Part shown: in pieces, positions 43,575-54,869 of the stretch
Layout: each line of letters begins with the position of its first letter
Position numbering within the stretch: position 1 is the stretch's first letter
Assembly (NCBI RefSeq): GCF_035046485.1
Contig: NC_085138.1
Location: forward strand, 15,441,329 to 15,505,328
From: Aedes albopictus
Taxonomy: Eukaryota > Arthropoda > Insecta > Diptera > Culicidae
Direction of reading: 5' to 3'
DNA: 64,000 nt
Made by a program: the position numbers and the translations under genes
Notes under the pieces: model-generated
Seen by the model: only the letters and a program-made list of their open reading frames with translations
What the model was told of the DNA's origin: nothing
Databases searched by the model: none

Positions 43575-44091
43575 GGGTAATTGATCCGATCATGGAGGAG
43601 TTAAGCGCTGGGTTCATGTTTAAACCACAATTGTATCGCCCCAAGCAAACTTTTAACATGGATTGAATTGAAAATAATAAAATCCATCCTTAATCTACGG
43701 GAAAATAACGAAATATTGCCACTTTGATGTTGTTATGAGCATTTTATTCGTTTTTATCTGAAAGAACATTGTGTTCCTAATGTTGCGGTATGTGTTCCTA
43801 ATGTTGCGGTATTTTGTTCCTATTGTTGCGGTATCCCATTGAAATCATATGGGATACCGCAACATTAGGAACACTACCGCAACAATAGGAACACAGCAGC
43901 AAACACATTTAGGAAAATATTTTTTTTAAACAGGTTTTTGGGCAAATCTTAAGCAAACAAATGGTGCAATCTCATAATTTAAGCACCATACATCTATTAA
44001 AAATACCTTTTGGTAACATTTCAGTCGAAAAAGTGCTCAATTGCCATTACCGCAACAATAGGTACTACCACAACGATGGGAACAATTACCC
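43575..44091. mobile_element. 517-bp TA-flanked element with internal hairpins
   Basis: Starts GGGTAATTGATCCGATC and ends with the related complement of GGGTAATTGTTCCCATC; TA at 43573-43574 and 44092-44093. Internally GTTCCTAATGTTGCGGTAT occurs twice, GTTCCTATTGTTGCGGTATC once, and inverted copies follow (GATACCGCAACATTAGGAAC, then ACCGCAACAATAGGAAC), plus another near the right end. No coding content. Confidence 0.8.
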
Positions 44092-44248
44092 TAGTACGCA
44101 CCTGATAAGTACTGTGGAAAAAGATAGGCCAAGGAACGGTCAAGAAATGATTTCGCTGTTAAAATTTCTTGAGCGGTCCGCAGCTGGAAAGAAATGAAAA
44201 TTGTGTAACGCTCGTAACGCCTGCCGGGCAAATCAAATGGAGCTGTCA

Positions 44249-44303
44249 CTTTTCCTTGCGGAATAATATTCCGTTCAATTATTCCTCAAGGAAAAGTGAC
44301 ATT
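44249..44303. repeat. Short hairpin
   Basis: GTCACTTTTCCTTGCGGAAT pairs with ATTCCTCAAGGAAAAGTGAC around TATTCCGTTCA. Probably a small decayed MITE. Confidence 0.6.
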
Positions 44304-44519
44304 GTTTCCCATACTAATCAGTTGTCAAAATTCCTTTGGTAATTAGAGGGATTTTTTCTGGAGTGCTTTTCTTACCAGGTGCATACTAGACTTAAGGATG
44401 AACACTGAACATTATAAAAAAAAACATGTTTTCTCAGTTTTCGCGCGCACACTTTGTGCGCGGAGAAAGTGTGCACACAAAAATAAGTGTTGAGAGCGCA
44501 CTCACTCATACATATTTGC

Positions 44520-44760
44520 AGTTCGATACTGTGCGTACCGCAAGAATTTGTAAATAGGTGCTATGAATAAAGTGAGCAAATGCTTTTACTTTGCTAAAAT
44601 GCATGTGTCAAACCTTTTACTTGAGCATTTACTCAGGTTGGTATGATAAAACTAAAAGTATGAGCATTTACTTTTCGAACATCGTAATCCATATGAATAA
44701 AACTGGGAAACCTGAGTGAACGCTCACAAAAACTTGAGTCACCTACGGACCATGTTCAGT
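44520..44760. repeat. GAGCATTTACTCA-type repeat
   Basis: Repeated GAGCATTTACT and TGAGTGAACGCTCA motifs; a related stretch TGAGTAAATGCTCAAG lies at 48360-48470. Ends and class undefined. Confidence 0.4.
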
Positions 44761-44842
44761 TGAAAGTGAACACATTTACATGTTACATATGTAAACGTAA
44801 ACGTCGAATTATGGTCACAGGATGTAGCTTGGAGTGCAATTA

Positions 44843-45692
44843 GGGGATTCTGGGGTAATACGCTCCACTTAAGGAAGATGCGTCCAAATGCATATAAAAA
44901 GGCAATAATTTATTGGTTTAATGCATGCATTAATTGCATATACTTTCATTCTAAGAGAAACCAAACAAAATTTCAGCCTTAATACAGTTCAGCTCTTGAA
45001 AATAACGTTTTTTGTAAAGACTAACATTACGGCTTCGTATGTTTATGCGGGGCAGTATGCACCCTTGCTCGGGGTAAAATGCACAACAACAATGGGGCAG
45101 GATGCACTCAAACAAAGGGGCAAGACGCACCACAACATTGAGGCAAGATGCACCGTCGAGTTTAGAAATCTTTCTACTTCTTAGACAAAATGCATGTTTT
45201 ATGAGGTTTTAAGACAAACAATAGCTCAATTTAGTTTGCGATTACTTACAGAGCACTCATAGATATTATTACAGCTTGTTTTCTATAGGTGCGTTTTGCC
45301 CCAACCAATGGAGTGCATATTGCCCCAATCAATAGCAAAAAATAAAATAGTTTAAAACATATAATTTACGTAGATTACTGTTTAAGTTATGTTTCCTCTG
45401 CTTAGCATTGCCCTCAATGAACTGAATAAACACAACAGCATTAGATGTTTGGTCGGTTTTCACCATCAAATCATTCGACAAACGATCGGGAAAATTACAT
45501 CAGAATCGTGCTTTTCAATTTTATTCATTTTTCTCACTAATTACGTAACGCAGATATGTAAAATTTTCCATATGCTCATTTATTAAGACGTTCTATTAGA
45601 CTGATAAGGTTTCAAAGCTCTAAAACCGATAATCCCTGAAAAACAAAGGGGGTGCGTTTTGCCTCGACAGTGCGTATTACCCCAGATGCCCC
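44843..45692. mobile_element. 850-bp TA-flanked element
   Basis: Starts GGGGATTCTGGGGTAATACG and ends CGTATTACCCCAGATGCCCC; TA at 44841-44842 and 45693-45694. Related in its ends to 25030-26611. The interior has a run of similar short motifs (GGGGCAGTATGCACC, GGGGTAAAATGCAC, GGGGCAGGATGCAC, GGGGCAAGACGCACC, AGGCAAGATGCACC) at 45048-45155. No transposase is seen. Confidence 0.8.
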
Positions 45693-45864
45693 TACCACAT
45701 TTAGGGAAGCTCTGATGACCCTCCGATTGTCCATTTCAATGAAAAAGTCAAATGGATATGTATGGAAATTAAAAGTTGTTTTGGGTATAATGCACCCCCA
45801 AAATATGGGTATCAAACTATCCTCCTGTAGGAACCCCACGAGGGATAGTTTGGAAATCGTGTAA

Positions 45865-47405
45865 GAATTCCAGTAGGAACTCTTGGAGAAATTCCTGGAG
45901 GAATCCCAGGATGAACTCCTGGAAGAATCGCAGAAGAAATTCTTGGAGGAATCCCAAGAGGAACCTTAGGAGAAACTCCTGTGGGAAGCGCAGGATTAAC
46001 TCCTGGAGGAATCCCTGATGGAACTTCTGGAGGAATCCCAAGAGGAACTCCTAGAGGAATCCCAAAAGGAACTCCAGGAGAAATCTCAGGGGGAATCTTA
46101 GGAGGAACTCCTTGAGGAATCCCAACAAGAACTCCTGGAGGAATCCCAGGAGGAAGCCTCGGAGGAACTCCTGGAGGAATTTCAGGAGGAACTCCTGGAG
46201 GAATCCCACTAGGAACTCCTGGAGGAATCCCAAGAGGATCTCCTGGGAGAATCCCCGGAGGAACTCCAGGAGAAAACCCAGGAGGAATCTCAGAAAGAAT
46301 TCCTTGAGGAATCCCAACAGGAACACCAGCAAAAATTCCAGTAGGAACTCTCGGAAGAATCCCTGGTGGAAATTCTGGAGGTACTCCAAGAGGAACCCCA
46401 GGAGTAACTCCTATGAGAATTTCAGAGGAAACTCCTGGAGGAATCCTACGAGGAACTCCTGGAGGAATCCCAGGAGGAACTCTCGTAGGAATCCCAGAAG
46501 GAACTCCAGGATAAATCCCAGGAGAAACTCTTGGAGGGATCCCAGGAGGAACTCCTGGAGGAATCCCAGGATGAACTTCTGGAGGAATCCCAGGAAGATC
46601 TCTTGGAGGCATCCCAACAGGAACTCCTTGAGCAATCCCAGGTAGAAATCCTGGAGGAATCCCACGAGAAACTCTTGGAGAAACCCCAGGAGGAACTCCT
46701 GGAGGAACCCCAGGAAGAACTTCTGGAGGAATCCCAGGAAGAACTCTTGGAGTAATCCCAGGAGGAACTCCTGGAAGAATCCCAGGAGGAACTCCTAGAA
46801 GAATCTCACGAGGAACTCCTGGAGGAATCCCAAGAGGAACTCCTGGAGAAATCCCAGGAGGAATCTCAACAGCAACACCTGCAGGAATCCCAGTAGGAAC
46901 TCTCGGAGGAATCCCTGGTGGAAATTCTGGAGGTACTCCAGGAGGAACCCCAGGAGTAACTCCTGTGAGAATTTCAGAAAGAACACCTGGAGGAATCCTA
47001 CGAGGAACTCCTGGAGGAATCCCAGGAGGAACTCTCGTAGGAATCCCAGAAGGAACTCCAGGAGGAATCCCAGGAGAAACTCTTGGAAGGATCCCAGGAG
47101 GAGGAGGAATCCTCGGAAGAACTTCTGGAGGAACCCAGGAAGAACTCCTGGAGGAATCCCAGGAAAAACTCCTGGAGGAAACCCAGGAGGAACTTTTGGA
47201 TGAATTCCAGGAGGAACTCCTTGAGGAATCCCAGGAGGAACTCCTTGAGGAATCCCAACAGGAACTCCTGGAGGAATCGCAGGAGGAACTCCTGGAGGAA
47301 TTCCAGAAGGAACTCCTAGAGGAATCCCAGGAAGAACTCCCAGGAGGAACTCTAGGAAGAACTTTTGTAGAAATGTTAGAATGAACTCGTACATGAATCC
47401 CAGAA
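45865..47405. repeat. 24-bp minisatellite, GGAACTCCTGGAGGAATCCC type
   Basis: About 64 diverged 24-bp units, plus a higher-order repeat: about 46325-46545 and 46880-47095 share an ordered set of variant units (AGTAGGAACTCTCGGA, GGTGGAAATTCTGGAGGTAC, TTAGGAATCC-like). Frames of up to 266 codons rich in Pro-Gly-Ile or Leu-Glu are artefacts of unit length. Confidence 0.85.
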
Positions 47406-47409
47406 GGAA

Positions 47410-47884
47410 TTACAGTAAAAAATTCAACTCAATCGGAGCACTGATTACGAAGAATGAGATGTGTGAAGTGAGCGACGTTGCTTAAAAATAGAACGAAAAT
47501 CGATTTCAAATCATTAACCTTGTATGAAAAGTCGAAAAAATTTCCGCTCTATTGTATTTTTTTTCCTTAGCGTTTTCGAACTCAGGGCATGATTCTACAC
47601 CAAAAATGATCATCAGCTTACCGAGTTCAAAAATACTGTAAACTAGTGTAATTAATGCTATAGGATGTATAAAATTATGCTCTGGTTTTTGTGTATTTAT
47701 CTAACAAATATTGAAAAGTTCGTCACATCATGTGTCGGCGTTAGCTCCCAATGCACATTTAGTTGATAATAAATATTTTTCATTCATTTTTTGCATTTAC
47801 ACAAAAATTTGAACGGTTCGTCATCTTCGGTGTCGACATTTGTAATATTTTAGTCAAAATGAATAAATGTTTTGATTCAAATGA
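47410..47884. other. No gene seen
   Basis: A/T-rich unique sequence; nothing recognised. Confidence 0.35.
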
Positions 47885-48250
47885 ATTTTGCATGAATCAC
47901 ATCACTTACCAAAGTGAATCCAAATCATGTGACTCTCCCCCTCCCACTAACAAAAACTCCTTCCCGTGACAGTCGTGGAGAAGATAAGGTGATCTCGGTC
48001 TCTTGTAGCAACGTACGTCACACTAACATTCCTTCCCTTCCTCGATGACCGTAAGGACGTGGCCGGCGCCGTTATTGACTAATAAAGTTTGGAATTCTCG
48101 AACTGTGTACATTGAGAGCGGTAGCTACTCCCAAGCTCCGTTTGTTGGTTCCTTGTGCAATTTCGATTGTTCTGGTCAATCACGGAGCAACTACGAATTG
48201 TACGGTCATCTATGCTCATGCTCATGCTCAATCCCGATATTCGTCTTGTC
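47885..48250 (+). mobile_element. LINE 3' UTR fragment
   Basis: Contains ACTTACCAAAGTGAATCCAA, AAGGACGTGGCCGGCGCCGT and GGTCAATCACGGAGCAACTA, shared with 13584-14561 and 22975-23345. It ends in GCTCATGCTCATGCTCA, a short tandem tail. No coding part remains. Confidence 0.65.
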
Positions 48251-48319
48251 ATATTCAGCTACTCATCATAAATTTACTGATTTTCAACCATAGGAACCGA
48301 AACCCAAAACGTCAACACC

Positions 48320-49710
48320 AATTTTAACAAAGCAAATGCTATGTCCGAAATTCGAACTTACTCTGAGTAAAGTACAACTTTATCCATATACGAATTTGAG
48401 TAAATGCTCAAGCAGTTTACTCAAGTCAGGTTAGCCTTGAGTAAATACTCATTTTCATTCATATCACTTAAGGTGAAACATCAAGAAATCCCTTTTCAAT
48501 TTTGCATACAAACTTTAGAGGCACAAATCTGACGAACGAAGCATCGAACCAAGCCACACTCGTTTGCACTCCTGACTTTGCTCACATGCAAAAAGAGGCA
48601 GCTTTTCCAAATCGAGCACATTTGTTTACCAATTTAAGTTTGCGGCTCTTGAAATCGTGAGTAGGGATACTAGTCGGCCATTGTGGTAGCCGTATTTGTA
48701 TTCACTGATGTTTCTCCTTAATATGTACTTACAAATATATACATTCAAAAACATCTGTCACTTCGCGAAGTCTACGTGCTTTTGTTTTGGAGGGAAACAT
48801 TGTTTCTTTTGTTTTGCCTTGCGAGTGTCACTGCGGCTGTATGCTTTGCGGGCGTACGACCATCGCCGAACGCTAATAAAAGATAACCGCGACAATATCT
48901 GATTACACTGAAGTTTTTTTTACGCGGTTTTTTACCCGGTCCGTCGTAAAGAACTGCGTTATTTCGAAAAAACGTCGTGAAAATCCGCGTTATTTAAAAA
49001 ACACGCGTAAAATAGTCAGGTCCCCATCTACACTCAAATTAATCGACTGATAAATTCTATGTGCATTAACCACATAGATTGCGGGCGAGAGAGAAGCTCG
49101 TCAATTTATGTGCGAGTAATAAAAACTATAAGTAAATCTTTAAGTTTTCATTATTCTTTGAATACCTTGGAAGTGCAAGCAAATCCACCCACATGAAGCT
49201 TCAAAACAAACCTGAACAATGGCGGGAGCAGAAGGCAAACATTTTTGGGAAGCAAAATCGTTTGCAAACGTGAATCTATAGATGCTTATAGGATGAAATT
49301 GATTAATCGGCTGATTGAGGTCCCATACAAAACGTGTGACTTAGGAGGGAGGGGGGTTGAAAAAGGTCGATTTTTGCGTGACATAATTTTTGTATCACCC
49401 CGAAAGTCAATTCTCCGTTTCTGCAATGAAATGGTGCAAAAAGCGTGGGTATTATTATTCCTTGCCTAATTTGATGCTGTTTGAGCAAAACTTTGGGCAA
49501 CAGTGTTGTTGTTTTCTCCATTTCATTTCATGGTGACCTTCTCACCATACAAAAATTCAGCTCATTACTTCAATTCTAGTACTTCACCGATTGTGTCTTA
49601 TTCATTGACAATGCTGCGGCAATTTCACTGAAAAAAAATTAGATTTATTCTTCGTTGGGTGGGTTCCAATGAATTCTTTTTTTTTTCAATATATAAGTCA
49701 AAAAACGGGA
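48320..49710. other. Mixed repeats, no gene seen
   Basis: 48360-48470 has TGAGTAAATGCTCAAG-type repeats. 48915-49015 has ACGCGGTTTTTTACCCGG and AATCCGCGTTATTTAAAAA, a scrap of an inverted-repeat element. The rest is unique A/T-rich DNA. Confidence 0.35.
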
Positions 49711-49718
49711 AAAATTTG

Positions 49719-49993
49719 TTCTTCTTCTTCTTTTTTATGGCTATACGTCCTCTCTGGGACTGCTGGGACTGGGACCTGTCTCTCTTCAATGTAGTCTTCT
49801 TTGAGCACTTCCACAGTTATCAATTGAAGGGCTTTCTTTGTCTGCCATTGTATGAATTTACATGTTGTGGGGCAAGCACAATGATACACTATGCCCAGGG
49901 AGTCGAGAAAACTTTCCCGACTGGAAGGCGAATCGAAGCTTCCGTCTCCGAATTGGCAATCCATAGCCTTAACCACTAGGCTAATGGAGACCC
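49719..49993 (-). mobile_element. tRNA-derived SINE, Feilai-like
   Basis: Minus strand starts GGGTCTCCATTAGCCTAGTG, has a degraded B box near AGCTTCGATTCGCC, and ends in an AAGAAGAAGAAG tail. Same family as 6424-6676. Confidence 0.8.
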
Positions 49994-50315
49994 TTTTTGA
50001 CTGGAGAATCTTTTTGATGTGTTTTCCAAAAGTCGCTGAAGTTCAAAAAGTCTACTAACTTTTCCAAAGTATTAAGAATGCAATTATTAGAATTATTATT
50101 CAGATATTACTGAATTAACAGAACTATTTATTTTTTTAACCTGGGACATTCTTATAAGAAGAATCACTAGGTATAAGAAAATGTTTGTTATAAGAAGTAG
50201 AAGACTGAGGCACATAGAACATTATTGAATTTGAGTGAATTGTTAGTTTTTTTTCTCTTTTTTTGGGAGGATTGTAAGCAAAATCCGGTTGAGCGCAAAA
50301 ACTATTGTCATCTTC

Positions 50316-50479
50316 TTCTTGTGCAGATATAACAAAACCCTCTATTATTTTTTTAATCTACATTACGATATTTTTAGTCCCAGGCAAGTAACTTGACAAC
50401 TAGTTACTTGCCTGGGGCTAAAAATCTCGTAATGTAGATTAAAAAAATAATGGTGGATTTTGTTATATCTGCACAAGAA
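50316..50479. repeat. 164-bp near-perfect palindrome made of SINE tails
   Basis: Arms from TTCTTGTGCAGATATAACAA to TTGTTATATCTGCACAAGAA-like text (50460-50479) meet at ACTTGACAACTAGT near 50395-50405. Each arm carries GGGGCTAAAAATCTCGTAAT with a TTAAAAAAATAA tail, which matches the 3' tail of the SINE at 29458-29632. Confidence 0.75.
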
Positions 50480-50625
50480 AAGGCATTACTGTTTCTAATT
50501 TGTTAATTCAATTTTGATTGATTTTGAATTTATAGACTGACATTGCATCAAGGAATTTCGATTTATTGGAACAAAAGCTAGAAGTATGTCGTAATTATGT
50601 TATTTTAATGCAATTGGAAGGAATT

Positions 50626-50833
50626 TAAGGTGAAGATATGATGAAGCCACAGCTCAAATTTTCAAGTGCACAAATCTGAAGAACCGTACGACGGATTGCG
50701 CTGAAAAGTTTATCGATTGATTACCCGCTGGTGATGACTAATCGATTAACTTTTCAGTGCAATACGACATTTGGTTCTTCAGATTTGAGCTCTTGAAAAT
50801 TTGAGCTGTGGCTTCGTCATATATTCATCTTAA
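50626..50833. mobile_element. 208-bp hairpin MITE
   Basis: GATGAAGCCACAGCTCAAAT pairs with ATTTGAGCTGTGGCTTCGTC, and AATCTGAAGAACC with GGTTCTTCAGATT, around a centre near 50733 (GATTACCCGCTGGTGATGAC). No coding content. Confidence 0.75.
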
Positions 50834-51578
50834 ATGCTCACTTGGACAATCGAGAGCAACCTGAAATTTTAACAGGAGCAATGGATTTGTTTTTAAATAT
50901 TGAAAAAAACAGTACTCATTATAGCAGTACATGCCAAGTCTTTATCGTAAATTTCTCCACATAATTTCATAAAAATCATCAATACGATCGGAGTTTTTAA
51001 ATTATTTCGATTCTAACAAAGAATTTGCATCATCACGTGATCTAAGAACAATTCTCAATTTGTCAATGGATTTTTTTTTAGATTTCTTACATGGATTTAT
51101 ATATGGCTCAGAAGTGCCAGATTTCTTACATGGATTTATATGTGCTTCAGAAATGCCACCGAGAATCCTTCTGTACCGTACCGACTCCAATTCCGCAATC
51201 TTTGGAAAACTTGATGCCAATTAGTACAGTTTATTGGCAACTTAGGGTTACTCGAGCGATGCGTTCTTTCGGTTAAGGGGGTGAGTCGATTGGCAAAAGC
51301 GATAAGGCCTTTAAGAATTTCGAAGATCGATGTTCGGATTATGAAGAGTAAAAACACATTCGTTTTAAATTTTCTTTGAGTCGGTTTTTTTTTTTATATT
51401 TTCGATGCAGCTTAATCTAGTTTAACAATTTTGTTGTGAATAACTCACTGAAGTACTTGTGGTTTCCTTATTTACTAAATACTGAACACTTGAAACAAAT
51501 GCGACCTGAAAACTTAACGGAAAAGTGATGCTTGGAAAACAAATATGTCAGAAAATAAATGCTCGTGTGATATACGCT

Positions 51579-51947
51579 ACCCGTCATAAGCATTGGCGGA
51601 GCCAGCATTTTCTTTTTTCTTACTCACTCTCCTATACATACACGAGAAAGAGCGGGATGGAAGAGGGGGCAAGCTCCCTCATCTACTATCTTTCTCATAT
51701 ATGTTTAGGAGAGTGAGTAAAGTATAAGAAAATGCTGGCTCCGCCAATGGTTTTAGGTATATACTCATAAATAGTATTGCAACAATATTGCATCACATTG
51801 ACACACCTCGATATCGCCAAAACCTGAGGACTTGCAAAGATGCTGTCTTCAGCAAAGTTAACGTTTCTGAAGGTGGCAGTTTTGTAGGTGTTCAGGATGA
51901 TGCAATACTGTTGCAATACTTTTTGGGAGTCTATACTTATGACGGGT
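51579..51947. mobile_element. Inverted-repeat element with a nested hairpin
   Basis: Outer ends ACCCGTCATAAG and CTTATGACGGGT; subterminal TAGTATTGCAACAATATTGC pairs with GATGCAATACTGTTGCAATA. The hairpin at 51591-51749 sits inside the left arm. Confidence 0.7.
51591..51749. mobile_element. 159-bp hairpin MITE inside another element
   Basis: CATTGGCGGAGCCAGCATTT pairs exactly with AAATGCTGGCTCCGCCAATG, followed by ACTCACTCTCCTA pairing with TAGGAGAGTGAGT. Its flanks GTCATAAG and GTTTTAGG may be a decayed 8-bp duplication. Confidence 0.7.
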
Positions 51948-51949
51948 GG

Positions 51950-53695
51950 TGTAGATCAAAATCAACTCACAAACGATCACTTTTTACAATTCAGTATCGG
52001 ACAATAGGAATGTTTCAAATGATGATGCAATTATTACGCCACTTCTTGTAATATGACATATTCCACGCACTTCTATACCGCGGTTTATGAACTTCATTGA
52101 AAGATATTTCAGTGTTCTTGCTGTCGATTTTGATTCATTTTGCACCAAAGTGAAGACAATTACTTACATTATTCTAATAGTACTTGAAACTTTGCAAACT
52201 GTTTCGAGAAAGTAGCAAATTTGTTGCCGTTAAGTCGAAATTTGTCATTTTTGTGATGGTGGTTCCATTCGGCTCTAATTAAAACTTTTTACTTCTGATT
52301 TTTCAATCAATAAAAAAAATCAGAAGTAAAAAGTTTCAATTTTCATTTATGAAGCTTGAATTGAATCGTCCAGTCAAATGTGATCGTTTGAAATACCTGG
52401 CTGGCATGTGTTTGGGATTTTTGGTAGCAAAAGTTTGATTGCGCAAAACGTACGCGTGGAATGTGTCATATCGGGTTTTGGCTTGCGCAATATTGTGCAA
52501 GATTCAAACTTCTGAAACTATTATACGCATATGTAACTAACTTAGTTTATAGTTCTTCTAACTTGTTCGTCTATTTTTGAAAATTTGAGCACATGTATTT
52601 GGTAGTCAGTCAAATAAAAATAAGAATGGATGGCTGGCTTTCAATATTCGGCCAGTTTTATGGTTAAACGGTGCACTTGATTAAAATATTTTTTGGACAA
52701 AGCCGAATTGCAAAAATCATTGCAAAAATAATACACTGGGATAGAATGATCTCTTATGAGCATGCTTATTGTAACAATAAAAGTTGAACGGCATTTGTCG
52801 CGCTTTTAGATTCTTTGAATAAAAGTAAACGGTATTATTGATGAACATTTGTGTCGTACGGCAACCCAGATAAAACTATTTGTGAAAAGTCCAGTAAGAA
52901 AGAAAAATCACTTCTTATGTGCTAGTTGACGCGTACAATCGTACATACTTGTCAAACTCCGTGAGGATAAAAAGGTTTTTTTACAAACCGGAAGTCGTCT
53001 TCTTGTATATCAAAAAGTCGGCGGAATCACTATGCCGATTGCGACATCGCCCATTTTCAATGGGTTTGTAGTGAGGTTCTCTCGCTTCTTATTAGGTACA
53101 AAATCTCAGATATACAGCAGTCGGCATGAGTTTATCACCCAAATTATCCGAATAAATCTGCAATGCTAATATAATCTGATTGAACACTAGACGCGAGGTG
53201 AGAAACCAAATGTTATCATGAGCACCGAAAAAAGAAAGAATCTGTAACTTCTTCTAAAACACCATTCGAGTTTAGTTGATTACTGCTTCTGTTATCATTT
53301 TCAAAGTAAACAAACAAAAAAACTTTCTATCAATCTTCTTAGACTTTTCAACACGTTATCCAGGAAAACCGGCTGACAACTCATTCATGCACTTTTATGT
53401 CTGCTCAAAATAATCGATTGGAAGGCTCCACAAATTTCAAAATATTCATGTTTTATATAAAAATGCACAATATACTTAGTATAAATTACCATATAAATAT
53501 TACCCCATTACCCAACGCTATCACTGCTCTCACAACACTCACTCCTAGCACTAAATAATCTGAATTAATTCACAATGCTATTATCATCTTGTACATCGAC
53601 GGAGATGTGTGTTGTCGAGAACATCAAAGCAAGAGAGATTCTATGCAAAACCGTGAATAGATGCCGAATTCTATATTGAATACTATACTTTAATT
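51950..53695. other. No gene seen; one short hairpin
   Basis: A/T-rich unique DNA. At 52283-52335 AAACTTTTTACTTCTGATTT pairs with AATCAGAAGTAAAAAGTTT, a small hairpin. At 53510-53550 a stretch resembles the 3' end of the Ly6-like coding exon. Confidence 0.4.
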
Positions 53696-53698
53696 CGA

Positions 53699-54440
53699 TT
53701 AAAACAATCTACGTAGCGCGATCACTGCTCCCAAAACACTCACTCCCGCCAACATTCTTTCAATCACATTTCTATCACCACCGGAGGAGCATAGGCCAGT
53801 TGTCTTGCACGTACCGCAACGAGTAATCTCAACATTCGACGACCACCCCTTACAAAATTCCACCGTCTCTAGTGTGCATCCGGCCACCAGAACTCGTTGG
53901 CTAGCGTCACCCCGTGCCATATTCGATTCAATCGTAAAACAACTGAAAGTGGCGCTCTCTTCCAGGTCCACGTCGAACTCTAGCAAACCGTGATTGTCCC
54001 TGGACATAGCGTTGTGCATTCCGTTCACCTTCTCAATGGTGCATTCGACGGACTTGTTTTGGGCGACACATTCGTCCCAGCCGGCAGTCTTATCTCGACA
54101 GGTGGTGCAGCGGAGGCAGCATGCTGGAAATGAAACAGAAAGTGGGTTAGCATGGGTGATTCACCAAACGGATGTAATCTCGTGCATAGTCTGATACCGG
54201 TGTATCTGCAGTGATCGACTTCTTTCCATCGATATTCTCTTTCGTTGATACTAGTCCTAGTGGTTCTCCACCGGACTACACAGAGAAAATCGATGAAGAG
54301 AAATCGATCATTTCTTAACACTTTTTTCGCCCAGACACGACACGACTCAAATGCCTAAGGTCATTGAGTGGCTTACCTGCGCTAATCAGTGAAATGAAGA
54401 TCAAGATTTTCACAACGAACAAAACACCGGCGGATGCCAT
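53699..54440 (-). CDS. Secreted cysteine-rich Ly6/three-finger-like protein, two exons
   Basis: CDS = complement of 54377-54440 joined to 53699-54123, 162 codons. Exon 1 encodes a signal peptide (MASAGVLFVVKILIF..., cleavage likely near residue 21-22) and ends in a phase-1 GTAAGC donor; exon 2 follows a TTTCATTTCCAG acceptor. The mature part has 12 cysteines (23, 24, 27, 30, 40, 49, 83, 104, 112, 124, 127, 133) with CxxC near the start and CGTCKTTGLC near the end, a spacing that suggests the Ly6/uPAR fold, though the usual final CN is CS. A hydrophobic segment (145-158) then RRLF could be a GPI signal or membrane anchor. Role unknown; Ly6 proteins act at the cell surface or as secreted ligands. 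A CATAAGA at 54541-54548 (minus) is a weak TATA candidate, and ATTAAA just after the stop a variant polyA signal. A paralogous first exon lies at 35858-35909. Confidence 0.75.
54124..54376 (-). other. Intron of the Ly6-like gene, 253 bp
   Basis: GT at 54376-54375 and AG at 54125-54124 on the minus strand. It has an ordinary short-intron length for a fly or mosquito gene and no recognisable repeat. It supports the two-exon model because both sides keep a single frame and join signal peptide to cysteine-rich region. Confidence 0.75.
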
Positions 54441-54444
54441 GTTT

Positions 54445-54860
54445 GCAAATTAAGCGTGTTATTCAACTGGCGGACGAGAAACAAATGGTCTTAAGATGCG
54501 AATCATTTAGTCCTCTGATCTGAGCCTCTAAGAATTCCCCTCTTATGCATGGGGAGGGGATCCACACATACACAGCACATTTGCATCAGGCTTCGGACGT
54601 CAACGATGAGCTCCAAATCAATGCGGGAGAAATGCGATCGTACTAGGTAGGGGAATTTCTTAGTCATTGATCGACGACGATTATGACGTCAGGTGGTTGC
54701 GTAGTAGGAGGCCTGTGCGTCGACTTATTTATGGTCGGTGTTGCTGGAGCGAGACGTCATCGGCGTATTGACGTAGGGATCCCTGAGATGGCGGCACCGG
54801 ATCGCGATAATTTCGATGCTGGATGGATGTTAGATAGAGGGAGCACATACAATATGCCCT
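54445..54860 (-). promoter_or_regulatory. Upstream region of the Ly6-like gene
   Basis: Matches DNA upstream of the orphan exon (35911-36368 plus 43265-43440) over several blocks, with one extra stretch of about 170 bp in the other copy (about 36080-36250). Contains AGACGTCATCGGCGTAT, with a CRE-like TGACGTCA-type core in part. Function not shown. Confidence 0.5.
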
Positions 54861-54869
54861 GCCCCACTT

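Noticed and set aside
45812..46645. Collagen-like or Pro-Gly-Ile-rich frames
   Set aside because: By-products of the 24-bp minisatellite; several overlapping frames on both strands are equally open.
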